Shown: positions 9,119 through 17,906, numbered from the stretch's first letter. The stretch is DNA of 64,000 nucleotides from Chryseobacterium indoltheticum (GCF_003815915.1 NZ_CP033929.1:2852001-2916000); one strand, 5' to 3'. Numbers and translations are program-made. Notes: generated by a model not told the origin, from the sequence alone.

Positions 9119-10240
9119 ATGCATCAATTTACAATAGGAATAGAAGAAGAATATCAGATCATCGATGTTGAAAGCCGCGATTTAATCTCTCATGTTTCAA
9201 AAATCATTGAAGGCGGAAAGGCTGTTTTAAGTGAAAATTTAAAACACGAAATGCACGAATCAATGATTGAAATGGAAACAGGAATCTGTCAAAACATTCA
9301 GGAAGCTCAGGCTGAACTCACCAATCTAAGAAGACATCTTATCAATACAGCCCATGAACAGGGGCTTCGTGTTTCCGGTGGTGGAACTCATCCTTTTTCA
9401 AACTGGGAACACAATACCATTACAAACGGCGAACGTTATAACAAAATTGTAGACGATATGGGCGATGTTGCCCGTGGAAATCTTATTTTTGGATTGCATG
9501 TTCATATCGGAATTCCCAATCGTGAAGAAGGCGTGAGAATACAGAATGTCATGCGTTATTTTCTGCCACATGTTTATGCGCTTTCCGTAAATTCACCTTT
9601 TTGGATCGGCAGAAGTACAGGTTTTAAATCTTACAGACAGGAAATTTTCGTAAAATTCCCAAGAACCGGAATTCCTAGTTATTTTAATTCTTTAGCAGAG
9701 TTTGACAGTTATGTTGATCTTTTGGTAAAAACTGGAACTATTGATAATGCCAAAAAAATATGGTGGGATCTGCGTGTTCATCCGTTTTATCCTACTATTG
9801 AATTCAGAATTTGTGATATGCCTTTAAGAATTGAAGAAACAGTTTGTCTTGCGGCGATTATGCAAAGCTTAGTAGCTAAAATCTATAAACTGCATCAGCA
9901 AAATTTAAGTTTCAGAAGCTACAGAAGACTCTTACTTAACGAAAATAAATGGCGTGCTTCCAGAGATGGGGTTCATTCTAAACTGATTGATTTTGGTAAA
10001 GAAGAATCGGTGCCTTATCCTGATCTTTTAAAGGAACTTTTAGAGTTTATTGATGATGTGGTTGATGATTTGGGATGCAGAAAAGAAGTAGAATATGCCT
10101 GGAAAATTCTGGAAAACGGAACGGGTGCAGATCGACAATTGGCAGTCTATAAAGAAACCGGAGATTTGAAGAAAGTCGTTGATTATATGATATCTGAAAC
10201 AGAATATGGCATTACGCACGGTGAATTTGCTTCATTATAA
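9119..10240 (+). CDS. Carboxylate-amine ligase, YbdK/GCS2 family
   Basis: A 373-residue member of the glutamate-cysteine ligase family 2 (COG2170). The N-terminal GIEEEYQIID carries the acidic metal ligands (residues 7-11), followed by SGGGTHPFS, LHVHIGI and the conserved block RVHPFYPTIEFRICDMP. The family has glutamine-synthetase-like chemistry and forms gamma-glutamyl-type amides. E. coli YbdK has only weak glutamate-cysteine ligase activity and its true substrate is often unknown. Placement with two ATP-grasp ligases suggests sequential amide coupling here, not glutathione synthesis. Confidence 0.85.
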   Translation: MHQFTIGIEEEYQIIDVESRDLISHVSKIIEGGKAVLSENLKHEMHESMIEMETGICQNIQEAQAELTNLRRHLINTAHEQGLRVSGGGTHPFSNWEHNTITNGERYNKIVDDMGDVARGNLIFGLHVHIGIPNREEGVRIQNVMRYFLPHVYALSVNSPFWIGRSTGFKSYRQEIFVKFPRTGIPSYFNSLAEFDSYVDLLVKTGTIDNAKKIWWDLRVHPFYPTIEFRICDMPLRIEETVCLAAIMQSLVAKIYKLHQQNLSFRSYRRLLLNENKWRASRDGVHSKLIDFGKEESVPYPDLLKELLEFIDDVVDDLGCRKEVEYAWKILENGTGADRQLAVYKETGDLKKVVDYMISETEYGITHGEFASL

Positions 10241-10245
10241 ATTCA

Positions 10246-10254
10246 TAACTTTGC
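10246..10254 (+). promoter_or_regulatory. Candidate -7 element before the amidotransferase gene
   Basis: Reads TAACTTTGC, with a TTG at 10227-10229 (16-base spacer), 16 bases before the ATG at 10270. It lies just after the GCS2 stop, so the amidotransferase could have its own promoter inside the cluster. Confidence 0.4.
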
Positions 10255-10269
10255 AGAAATTATGAAGTT

Positions 10270-11103
10270 ATGAAAGATGTAAGAATTGCTTTGCTGGATA
10301 TGAATAACAATCAGGCGAATCAAGGTTTTAAAAATATTAAAGAAATTTCTGAGAATTTTAAGAAGCAATCAGACGAAAATATAAGCATTACAGGTTTTGA
10401 TGTAAGATATAAAAACGAAATTCCAAACATTGAAGATTTTGACATATTCATTTCTTCCGGCGGACCGGGAAATCCGCACCGTGAAGGTTTTGAATGGGAA
10501 CAAAAATTTGCAGATTTTTTGGATGCTGTTTATGAATATAACAATCATAATGAGACAAAAAAATATCTTTTTCTGATTTGTCATTCTTTTCAATTGGCGA
10601 GTATTCATTGGAATTTAGGAAATATCTGTAAAAGAAAATCTTACTCTTTTGGAGTGCAGCCAATTCATAAAACAGAAGAAGGCAAAGAGGAATTTTTATT
10701 CAGAAACTTACCAGATCCTTTTTATGCGGTAGATTCCAGAGCATACCAGTTTATTGAACCTAATGTGGAGCGTTTTGAAGAATTGGAAATGAAAATGGTG
10801 GCGATTGAAAAATCTCGTCCTCATATTGATCTGGAACGGGCAATTATGGCAGTTCGTTTTTCTAATGAAATTTTCGGAACACAGTTTCATCCTGAAGCCA
10901 ATCCTGACGGAATGATTGAAAATCTGAAAGACGAAAAAAATAAAGAAGCGATGATTGAAAATTACGGTATGGAAAAATATCTGGAAACCGTAGACCGAAT
11001 TAATGACGAGGATAAAATAGTTCTTACACAATCTCAAATTTTACCTCGCTTTTTGAGCGATGCTAAAAAAAATATTTTGAAACAAAAGAAGGCAACAGCC
11101 TAA
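10270..11103 (+). CDS. Class I glutamine amidotransferase-like protein
   Basis: A 277-residue GATase1-fold protein. An apparent triad is visible: Cys104 in FLICHSFQ, His207 and Glu209 in FGTQFHPEAN, with the oxyanion loop SSGGPGNP at about residues 62-69. Such domains release ammonia from glutamine for a partner ligase, or act as gamma-glutamyl hydrolases. The elbow reads CHSFQ and not the commoner CxGxQ, so substrate use could differ. It closes the cluster before a strong terminator at 11128-11155. Confidence 0.8.
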   Translation: MKDVRIALLDMNNNQANQGFKNIKEISENFKKQSDENISITGFDVRYKNEIPNIEDFDIFISSGGPGNPHREGFEWEQKFADFLDAVYEYNNHNETKKYLFLICHSFQLASIHWNLGNICKRKSYSFGVQPIHKTEEGKEEFLFRNLPDPFYAVDSRAYQFIEPNVERFEELEMKMVAIEKSRPHIDLERAIMAVRFSNEIFGTQFHPEANPDGMIENLKDEKNKEAMIENYGMEKYLETVDRINDEDKIVLTQSQILPRFLSDAKKNILKQKKATA

Positions 11104-11127
11104 TAAAAAATTCAAATAAAAACAATT

Positions 11128-11155
11128 AAAATCGAGCATTAATGCTCGATTTTTT
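11128..11155 (+). terminator. Intrinsic terminator after the amidotransferase gene
   Basis: A perfect stem AATCGAGCAT/ATGCTCGATT with almost no loop, followed by six T. It separates the five-gene set from the next gene. Confidence 0.8.
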
Positions 11156-11176
11156 AAATCACAAAAAGAAAAAAAT

Positions 11177-12361
11177 ATGATCCCGAAATACAGAAAACAG
11201 TTTAACGAAGAATTCAGCAGCGAAAAGTACGATCAGCTTCAATCAATATTAAAAGAAAAAAGCGGCCTATTGCCAACATTCAGATTGTCTGAAAGTCCTA
11301 TTTTTTTAACTCAACAATTCAAAGAAAAATTAGTTTCCGCAAGTGAAAGTATTATTGATCAGATTAAAAATTTTCCTGAAGGAACTTTAGAAAATTCAAT
11401 TCCGGAAAACTGTAAAGTTCCCAATGATACCAAACAGCCTCATTTTTTTACCATAGATTTTGGAATCTGCAGAAATGAAAACGGAAAAATAGAACCTCAG
11501 CTTATAGAATTACAGGCTTTTCCTTCGTTGTATGCGTTTCAGAATGTTTATGAAGATACTTTTTGTGAAGTTTATCCTTTCTTAAATCAATTGAGAAACA
11601 ATATTTCGGATGAAGATTATCAAAAGCATTTATATGAACTGATCGTTGGTAAAGAAAATCCCGAAAACGTTATTTTACTTGAAATTTATCCTGAAAAACA
11701 GAAAACTGCAATTGATTTTGCTTTAACCGAAAAACTTTTGGGCATAAAAACAGTTTGTCTTACAAAAGTAAAAAAGCAGGGAAACCAATTATTTTATGAA
11801 CATAATGGAAAACTGATCAGAATTAAAAGAATTTATAACCGTGTTATTTTTGATGAACTTGATAAAATTCCTGATCTAAAAACTGAATTTAATTTCCGTG
11901 AAGAAGCCGATGTAGAATGGGTTACTCATCCGAATTGGTTTTTCAAGATTTCTAAATATATTCTGCCTTTACTTAAGCACGAATTTGTTCCGAAAAGCTA
12001 TTTTCTACACGAATTCCCCGAAAATGAAAGCCTTGAAAATTTTGTTTTGAAGCCTCTGTTTTCTTTTGCAGGAAGCGGCGTGAATTTAAATCCAACAAAA
12101 GAAATTACTGATGCTATTTTAGATAAAGAAAATTATATCTTGCAGCGAAAAGTAAATTACGAACCTATTTTTGAAGATATCAACGGAGATTTTTCAAGAG
12201 CAGAAATCCGTTTACTTTATATCTGGAAAGAAAATGAAGAGCGACCTATTTTACTTCAAAACCTTTCAAGAATGACTAAAGCTGCAATGGTAAATGTAGA
12301 TTTTAATAAAAAAGATGCAATTTGGATTGGCAGTTCTCATGCCTTTTTTGGGGAAGAATAA
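11177..12361 (+). CDS. Uncharacterised protein, ATP-grasp-like
   Basis: A 394-residue protein that I do not recognise as a named family. The C-terminal half has ATP-grasp-like features: NFVLKPLFSFAGSGV resembles the ATP-binding Lys plus glycine-rich loop, YILQRKV resembles the hinge, and SRAEIRLLYIW resembles a late substrate strand. The N-terminal part has TIDFGICRNENGK and PQLIELQAFPS. A circularly permuted ATP-grasp ligase is possible. It starts 22 bases after the terminator, on the same strand as the ligase cluster, so it may supply another coupling step. Function is inference. Confidence 0.6.
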   Translation: MIPKYRKQFNEEFSSEKYDQLQSILKEKSGLLPTFRLSESPIFLTQQFKEKLVSASESIIDQIKNFPEGTLENSIPENCKVPNDTKQPHFFTIDFGICRNENGKIEPQLIELQAFPSLYAFQNVYEDTFCEVYPFLNQLRNNISDEDYQKHLYELIVGKENPENVILLEIYPEKQKTAIDFALTEKLLGIKTVCLTKVKKQGNQLFYEHNGKLIRIKRIYNRVIFDELDKIPDLKTEFNFREEADVEWVTHPNWFFKISKYILPLLKHEFVPKSYFLHEFPENESLENFVLKPLFSFAGSGVNLNPTKEITDAILDKENYILQRKVNYEPIFEDINGDFSRAEIRLLYIWKENEERPILLQNLSRMTKAAMVNVDFNKKDAIWIGSSHAFFGEE

Positions 12362-12379
12362 AAACATCTGATTTGATCT

Positions 12380-13141
12380 ATGAAAATCTTATTACCGCTA
12401 TCTATATTGATCAGCAATTTGTTTTTTGGACAATATCATGTTCCTCATTTTAATATAACCAAATTTATTAATGATGGTGGTATTTCAAAAGAAATTTACA
12501 CCCAACAAAACGGGCAGCTGAAACTAAACGAAAAATATTCTTTTGATAAATATTCAAATACGATAAAAGTAACTTTAGATCAAGATATGAATAATGGTAG
12601 TTCTTTAATAGGTTTAGATTATATTTTAGATAATGAAAACAGGATTTCAGAAGAAAAAAACCATTTCAAAGACAATCAGTTAAATGAAAAATTCACACAA
12701 ATTATAAAATATAGATACACGAAGTCCTCAAAACAACTTTCATATTATGATTATAATAATAAAGTTTATCTAAAAACATTTTTTTTCTACAACGATAAAG
12801 ATGAAGTGGTAGAAAGCATTACACTTTCTAATGATGATCTTATTTTACATGAACGAACAATTAATTACAAATTAGATAAATATGAAATAAGTGAGACAGA
12901 AAAATTTACTTTTCCAAAATATAAAACCGTCACAAAAAGAGAACTTGATAAAAATGGATTTTCCATTTATACTGAATCAAAAATAGATATTTATTCAGCT
13001 CCCAAGCAATATATGTCCGACGTAGTTTTATATTTTGAAAACGAAATAGATCAAAAAGGTAATCTTTCTAAAAAATATGCAATTTATGGTCAAAAGAAAG
13101 AACTTATACAAGAAGTCATTACGCAATATTTATCTCAATAA
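12380..13141 (+). CDS. Secreted hypothetical protein
   Basis: A 253-residue protein beginning with a short hydrophobic signal peptide (MKILLPLSILISNLFFG, cleavage likely near residue 18). The rest is Lys-, Asn- and Tyr-rich with repeated short strands such as YYDYNNKVY, similar in style to YD-repeat or toxin-antitoxin-wing-like beta proteins, but no firm family is recognised. It follows the ATP-grasp-like gene by 18 bases and ends in a bidirectional terminator. Probably periplasmic or outer-membrane associated. Confidence 0.65.
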   Translation: MKILLPLSILISNLFFGQYHVPHFNITKFINDGGISKEIYTQQNGQLKLNEKYSFDKYSNTIKVTLDQDMNNGSSLIGLDYILDNENRISEEKNHFKDNQLNEKFTQIIKYRYTKSSKQLSYYDYNNKVYLKTFFFYNDKDEVVESITLSNDDLILHERTINYKLDKYEISETEKFTFPKYKTVTKRELDKNGFSIYTESKIDIYSAPKQYMSDVVLYFENEIDQKGNLSKKYAIYGQKKELIQEVITQYLSQ

Positions 13142-13178
13142 AAAAGCGGTGAAGATTTAAATTTTCACCGCTTTTTTT
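13141..13178. terminator. Bidirectional terminator between converging genes
   Basis: Stem AAAAGCGGTGAA/TTCACCGCTTTT with A-rich and T-rich flanks. It serves the secreted protein gene on the plus strand and cphA on the minus strand. Confidence 0.8.
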
Positions 13179-13196
13179 ATTTATTTTGATAAAATT

Positions 13197-15824
13197 CTAG
13201 ATCCTGTCATCCTCAAGTAATTCTCTCGCCTGATAATCCTGAACAAGGTCGATCGCATTAGAAATTACATCACTTAAGGCAGTGATAAAAGTTCCCTCTT
13301 CTGCCATTCCCATTGCGTGTTTCAACGCATCAATTTCTTTAGGAATTGTCTCGTAGCTTACATCTCTTCCCGAAGATTGCATTCCGTCTATAATCAAACC
13401 ATTGATTTCTTCTTCTGTTCTTCCACGAAGGTGTTTTTCATTTCTGATAATAATATGATCAAACATTCTTCCGGCAATTTTTCCGCATAATCTGATATCT
13501 TCATCTCTTCTGTCTCCCACACCGGAAATTATTCCTATTTTCTTGGTAGATTCTACATTTTTAAGATAATCTTCAATCGCTTCGTAGCCTGCAGGATTGT
13601 GTGCAAAATCAATTAAAACTTTAAAGTTTTTGAATTTAAATACATTCAGTCTTCCCGGAGTAAGCTGTGCACTTGGAATAAATGTACGTAGTGAATTGGA
13701 AATATCTTCAATCCCAAAACCATAAAGATAACAAGCCAAACTCGCTGCCAAAACATTATCGATCATGAATTTTGCTTTCCCTTCCATTGTAATCGGGAAA
13801 TCTTTTACTTTGCCGATTCTGATTTTCCAGTCACCTTTTTTAATGGTTACAAAACCTTCTTCATAAACACAGGTTATGCGGCCTTCTTTAGCGAACTTTT
13901 TGATGTATTCGTTATTTTCGTCCAAACTAAAAATCGCGACATTACTCGGTAAGTCATTGATGATTCTCATTGAATACTCATCTTCAGCATTCAAAACACT
14001 CCATCCGTTTTTCTTTACGCTATCTAATACAACTCTTTTTACTTTGGTAAGATCTTTCAGATTGTGAATATCATTCATTCCCAAATGATCTTCTTTAATA
14101 TTGGTTAAAACGCCGATATCACATTGAGAAAACCCTAATCCTGAGCGGAGAATTCCACCACGGGCAGTTTCCAGAACAGCAAATTCTACAGTTGGATCTT
14201 TTAGGATAAATTCAGCTGAAACAGGTCCGGTAGTATCTCCTTTCGTCAACATCGTATTCTGAATATAAATTCCGTCGGATGTTGTAAAACCTACTCTGTA
14301 GCCGTTATTTTTAACGATATGGGAAATTAATCTTGTGGTTGTCGTTTTACCATTGGTTCCCGTAACTGCAATAATCGGAATGGTAAACGGTTTACCTTGC
14401 GGATACAGCATATCGACAACCGGAGCAGCAACATTTCTCGGAAGACCTTCGCTCGGCGCCAAATGCATTCTGAAACCAGGTGCTGCATTTACTTCAATGA
14501 TCGCTCCACCACTTTCTTTCAAAGGCTGGGTAAGATTTTCTGCCATAATATCAATTCCGCAGACATCTAAACCAATGATCTTTGAAATTCTTTCTGCCAT
14601 TGTAATATTTTCAGGATGTACCATATCGGTTACATCAATAGAAGTACCGCCTGTAGAAAGATTAGCGGTAGATTTCAGATAAACCACTTCTCCTCTTTGA
14701 GGAACCGTTTCTAAAGTATATTGAAGTTTTTCAAGTAATTCTAAAGTATCTTTATCAACCGTAATTTCGGTCAAGACATTTTCGTGGCCATATCCTCTTC
14801 TCGTATCTTGATTTTCTTTTTCAATTAGTTTCTCAAGATTAGACTCACCATCACCCACAACATGAGCAGGAACTCTTCTCGCTGCAGCAACCATTTTATT
14901 ATTGATTACCAAAACTCTGAAGTCGTATCCGGTAATGTATTTTTCAACAATTACTTTTTTCGAGTATTTCTGAGCGTGCTCTAACCCCGTTACCGATGAA
15001 ACCCAATCATTAACATTAATTGATGAACCTTTTCCGTGATTTCCGTCTAAAGGTTTGATCACAATTGGATAGCCTATTTTTTTAATAACATTTTTAAGTT
15101 CTTCCTCATCTACAATTAAATCTCCCATCGGAACAGGAATCGCAGCATCATGAAGCATTCTTTTTGTCAGTTCTTTATTACATGCGATATCTACAGCAAT
15201 CGAGCTTGTATTTCCTGTAATTGTCGCCTGAAACCTTTGCTGATTAACACCGTAACCTAGCTGCACCAAAGAGTTGCTTCCCAATCTTATCCAAGGGATT
15301 TTTCTTGAAACCGCCTCTTCAACGATACTTCCTGTAGAAGGTCCCAATCTTACACGTTCTCTGATCTCTTTCAGCTTCTGAATACAAGCATTGATATCGT
15401 ATTCTTTATTTTCAATTAAAGCTAAAGCAATTTCTACCGCTTGTTCAGCAGCATAAATTCCGGCATTTTCTTCGATATAATCAAACACTACATTATAAAC
15501 TCCGGGAGTTTTTGTCTCACGGGTACGCCCAAAGCCGGTTTCCATACCCGCCAAAGTCTGAATTTCTAAAGCGATATGCTCGATCACATGCCCCATCCAG
15601 GTACCGGTTTCTATTCTATGAAAAAAACCTCCTCTTATACCTTCAGAACAACGGTGACTAATGAGTGACGGCATAAGCTGTTCTATCCTTTCACGAAAAC
15701 CTTCAATTTTATTTGTAGGGAAATTTTCCATTTCCTCCAGATCCAAACGCATCTGTATCAGCTTCTTTCTTCGTATACTCCAAATATTTGGACCACGCAA
15801 CGCCTGTATCTTCTCAATTTTCAT
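13197..15824 (-). CDS. cphA: Cyanophycin synthetase
   Basis: Polymerises aspartate and arginine into cyanophycin, a nitrogen-storage polymer (multi-L-arginyl-poly-L-aspartate). At 875 residues it matches CphA1 length. Three parts are visible: an N-terminal domain (1-160), an ATP-grasp domain (about 215-475, with PIVIKPLDGNHGKG and IEVNAAPGFRMHLAP) and a Mur-ligase-like domain with P-loop GTNGKTTTT (about 489-497) and DFAHNPAGYEA. Cyanophycinase is divergent and immediately upstream, and an isoaspartyl peptidase follows that, so the whole cycle is encoded here. Dipeptide-polymerising or primer-independent variants cannot be told apart by eye. Confidence 0.95.
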   Translation of the reverse strand: MKIEKIQALRGPNIWSIRRKKLIQMRLDLEEMENFPTNKIEGFRERIEQLMPSLISHRCSEGIRGGFFHRIETGTWMGHVIEHIALEIQTLAGMETGFGRTRETKTPGVYNVVFDYIEENAGIYAAEQAVEIALALIENKEYDINACIQKLKEIRERVRLGPSTGSIVEEAVSRKIPWIRLGSNSLVQLGYGVNQQRFQATITGNTSSIAVDIACNKELTKRMLHDAAIPVPMGDLIVDEEELKNVIKKIGYPIVIKPLDGNHGKGSSINVNDWVSSVTGLEHAQKYSKKVIVEKYITGYDFRVLVINNKMVAAARRVPAHVVGDGESNLEKLIEKENQDTRRGYGHENVLTEITVDKDTLELLEKLQYTLETVPQRGEVVYLKSTANLSTGGTSIDVTDMVHPENITMAERISKIIGLDVCGIDIMAENLTQPLKESGGAIIEVNAAPGFRMHLAPSEGLPRNVAAPVVDMLYPQGKPFTIPIIAVTGTNGKTTTTRLISHIVKNNGYRVGFTTSDGIYIQNTMLTKGDTTGPVSAEFILKDPTVEFAVLETARGGILRSGLGFSQCDIGVLTNIKEDHLGMNDIHNLKDLTKVKRVVLDSVKKNGWSVLNAEDEYSMRIINDLPSNVAIFSLDENNEYIKKFAKEGRITCVYEEGFVTIKKGDWKIRIGKVKDFPITMEGKAKFMIDNVLAASLACYLYGFGIEDISNSLRTFIPSAQLTPGRLNVFKFKNFKVLIDFAHNPAGYEAIEDYLKNVESTKKIGIISGVGDRRDEDIRLCGKIAGRMFDHIIIRNEKHLRGRTEEEINGLIIDGMQSSGRDVSYETIPKEIDALKHAMGMAEEGTFITALSDVISNAIDLVQDYQARELLEDDRI

Positions 15825-15869
15825 AGTTTAGCTATACCTTATTTTATTAATAAAAACATCTTTCTAAAT

Positions 15870-15877
15870 CAAAGATA
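15870..15877 (-). promoter_or_regulatory. Candidate -7 element for cphA
   Basis: Reads TATCTTTG on the minus strand, 46 bases before the cphA start, inside the 200-base divergent region shared with cphB. No convincing -33 TTG. Confidence 0.35.
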
Positions 15878-16008
15878 ATGCAAAACCTCAAACAAAACCA
15901 TAGCGCTATTAAAGATTTATTAAAAAAATACACTTTCTGTAATTAATTATAAATCAAAGTAAATACGTTAAAAAGCGGTTTACATTTCATTAACAATTTA
16001 TTATTTTT

Positions 16009-16017
16009 TAAATTTGC
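16009..16017 (+). promoter_or_regulatory. Candidate -7 element for cphB, very close to the start codon
   Basis: TAAATTTGC matches the Bacteroidota TAnnTTTG element. The cphB ATG begins only 5 bases further on, so the transcript would be leaderless or nearly so. Confidence 0.45.
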
Positions 16018-16022
16018 AAGCT

Positions 16023-16907
16023 ATGAAACCTGTTGGAAAATTAATTATTATCGGTGGAGCTGTTAATAAAGGCAGTTTTTCTGAAACCGATTACGATCAG
16101 AATGTTGAAAAAAATCTTAACTTTTTTGAAAGAGGAATCTTAAGAAAAATCATTACTGAATCTAAGAATAAAGAAAACTCAGTTATCGAAGTCATTACTA
16201 CGGCTTCGCAGATCCCGCAAATAGTAGGTTCTGAATATAAAAAAGCTTTTGAATTTTTGGGAGCCAAAAATGTTAATATCCTTGATATTCACAACCGTGA
16301 AGAAGCCAATTCGGATGCTATTGTTGCAAGAGCAAATGCAGCCGATGTTGTCATGTTTACAGGCGGCGATCAACTAAGACTGACTTCTATTTTGGGAGGT
16401 ACAAGATTTCACGATGCTATTTTACTTAAATATCAGGAGCAGGATTTTATCTATTCCGGGACTTCAGCAGGAGCTGCTGCAGCTTCTGAAAATATGATTT
16501 ACCAAGGAAGCAGTTCTGAGGCTTTGTTGAAAGGTGAAATTAAAACCACACAAGGTTTAGGCTTAATCGATAATGTGATTGTAGATACGCATTTTGTGCA
16601 AAGAGGAAGAATCGGAAGACTTTTCCAGGCTGTGGTAAACAATCCGAGAACTTTAGGTATCGGGCTGGGTGAAGATACCGGACTTTTCATTCATAATGAT
16701 ACCATGACCGCTGTCGGATCTGGATTGGTAATTATCGTTGATGGAAGATTTATTAAAGACACCAATCTTACCAACATCAATTTAGGTGAGCCTATCTCAA
16801 TAGATAATCTTACCGTTCATGTCATGTCGATGAATGATCATTACGATTTGACGACAAGAAAACTGACGATAGAAAACTCTCAATTTAATCCGATACCTCA
16901 GACATAA
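16023..16907 (+). CDS. cphB: Cyanophycinase
   Basis: Serine peptidase (S51) that cuts cyanophycin to beta-Asp-Arg dipeptides. 294 residues from the ATG at 16023; a TTG three codons earlier lies inside the likely promoter and was rejected. The nucleophile elbow SGTSAGAAAAS (about residues 146-156) and FTGGDQLRL are typical of cyanophycinases. No signal peptide, so it is intracellular and acts on internal granules, unlike secreted forms in bacteria that scavenge cyanophycin. It is divergent from cphA and upstream of the isoaspartyl peptidase. Confidence 0.93.
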   Translation: MKPVGKLIIIGGAVNKGSFSETDYDQNVEKNLNFFERGILRKIITESKNKENSVIEVITTASQIPQIVGSEYKKAFEFLGAKNVNILDIHNREEANSDAIVARANAADVVMFTGGDQLRLTSILGGTRFHDAILLKYQEQDFIYSGTSAGAAAASENMIYQGSSSEALLKGEIKTTQGLGLIDNVIVDTHFVQRGRIGRLFQAVVNNPRTLGIGLGEDTGLFIHNDTMTAVGSGLVIIVDGRFIKDTNLTNINLGEPISIDNLTVHVMSMNDHYDLTTRKLTIENSQFNPIPQT

Positions 16908-17013
16908 AATAATTGATAATATAAATAATAAATGATTTTGATTTGTAATTAAAATCATTTAGAATCGAAGATTTAGATCAATTATCATCTATCAATAATC
17001 AACTATCCTTTTT

Positions 17014-17856
17014 ATGAAAATCATTATCCACGGAGGTTTTTTCTCTGAAAGTGACCAAAGCAATGAAGTGAAAATTGCCAAACAAGATTCTTTAAAAAGC
17101 ATTGCTGAAAAAGCATATCAATATCTAGAAACCCATTCTGCGATCGATACTGTGGCTTACGCTGTTTCTCTTTTGGAAAATGATGAATTGTATAATGCTG
17201 GAATCGGTTCGCAAATTCAAAGTGACGGCGTTATCAGAATGAGTGCAGCATTGATGGATGGTGAAACTCAGAAAATGAGCGGTGTTATCAATATTCAGGA
17301 TGTGAAAAATCCGATTTTTGTAGCAAAGGAACTGATGAAAGAAGATGACAGAGTTTTAGGCGGAAACGGAGCTAAAATTTATGCTAACAATAACGGTTTT
17401 GAAAACTTCTCGACAGAGATTCCTCAAAGAAGAAAAGAATACGAAGCCAAACTAAATAATGGCGGAAAAGGAACTGTTGGTTGTGTTGCCATCGATAAGA
17501 ACGGAAAATTAGCCGTTGCCACTTCTACAGGAGGTAAAGGTTTTGAGATTCCGGGAAGAATTTCGGATTCTGCAACGGTAGCCGGAAATTACGCCAATGA
17601 ATTTTGTGCCGTAAGCTGCACCGGAGTTGGTGAAGATATTGTAAGCAATGCTACATCAGCGAAAATTGTAACCAGAGTGACAGACGGAATGAGCTTACAA
17701 GAAGCTTTTGACAAAACTTTTGCAGAGTTAAAAACCATCGATGGTTTTGCCGGAGCTATCGCCATTGATAAAAACGGAAATATTTATCATCAGGATTCTT
17801 ATCCTACCATGGTTTTTGCAAGTTTTGATGGAAATCAATTTGATATTTTCAAATAA
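17014..17856 (+). CDS. iaaA: Isoaspartyl peptidase / plant-type L-asparaginase
   Basis: Ntn-hydrolase that splits beta-aspartyl dipeptides, here most likely the beta-Asp-Arg made by CphB. 280 residues. The self-cleavage site is at GKGTVGCVAID, making Thr154 the N-terminal nucleophile of the beta subunit, followed by ATSTGGKGFEIPGRI with substrate-binding residues. It lies 106 bases after cphB on the same strand. The alpha subunit is slightly short compared with E. coli IaaA (321 residues overall). Role in the cyanophycin cycle is inferred from position and known family activity. Confidence 0.9.
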   Translation: MKIIIHGGFFSESDQSNEVKIAKQDSLKSIAEKAYQYLETHSAIDTVAYAVSLLENDELYNAGIGSQIQSDGVIRMSAALMDGETQKMSGVINIQDVKNPIFVAKELMKEDDRVLGGNGAKIYANNNGFENFSTEIPQRRKEYEAKLNNGGKGTVGCVAIDKNGKLAVATSTGGKGFEIPGRISDSATVAGNYANEFCAVSCTGVGEDIVSNATSAKIVTRVTDGMSLQEAFDKTFAELKTIDGFAGAIAIDKNGNIYHQDSYPTMVFASFDGNQFDIFK

Positions 17857-17890
17857 TTTTAACATATTTTTATTAGTCCCGAAAAATTTT

Positions 17891-17906
17891 TGGCACACAT
17901 TTTACA
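17891..17906 (+). promoter_or_regulatory. Sigma-54-like promoter site
   Basis: TGGCACACATTTTACA aligns with the TGGCACG-N4-TTGCW consensus with correct GG/GC spacing. Two positions differ (A for G at 7 and A for G in the -12 GC). It lies 49 bases upstream of the YtxH-like gene, a sensible promoter distance. Confidence 0.4.

Noticed and set aside
16014..16022. TTG start three codons upstream of the cphB ATG
   Set aside because: It lies inside a good -7 promoter element, and the family N-terminus (MKPVGKLIIIGG) starts at the ATG.
16910..17013. Hairpin with AAATGATTTT/AAAATCATTT arms between cphB and iaaA
   Set aside because: All-A/T stem with no T-run; could be chance in AT-rich DNA, so not listed as a terminator.
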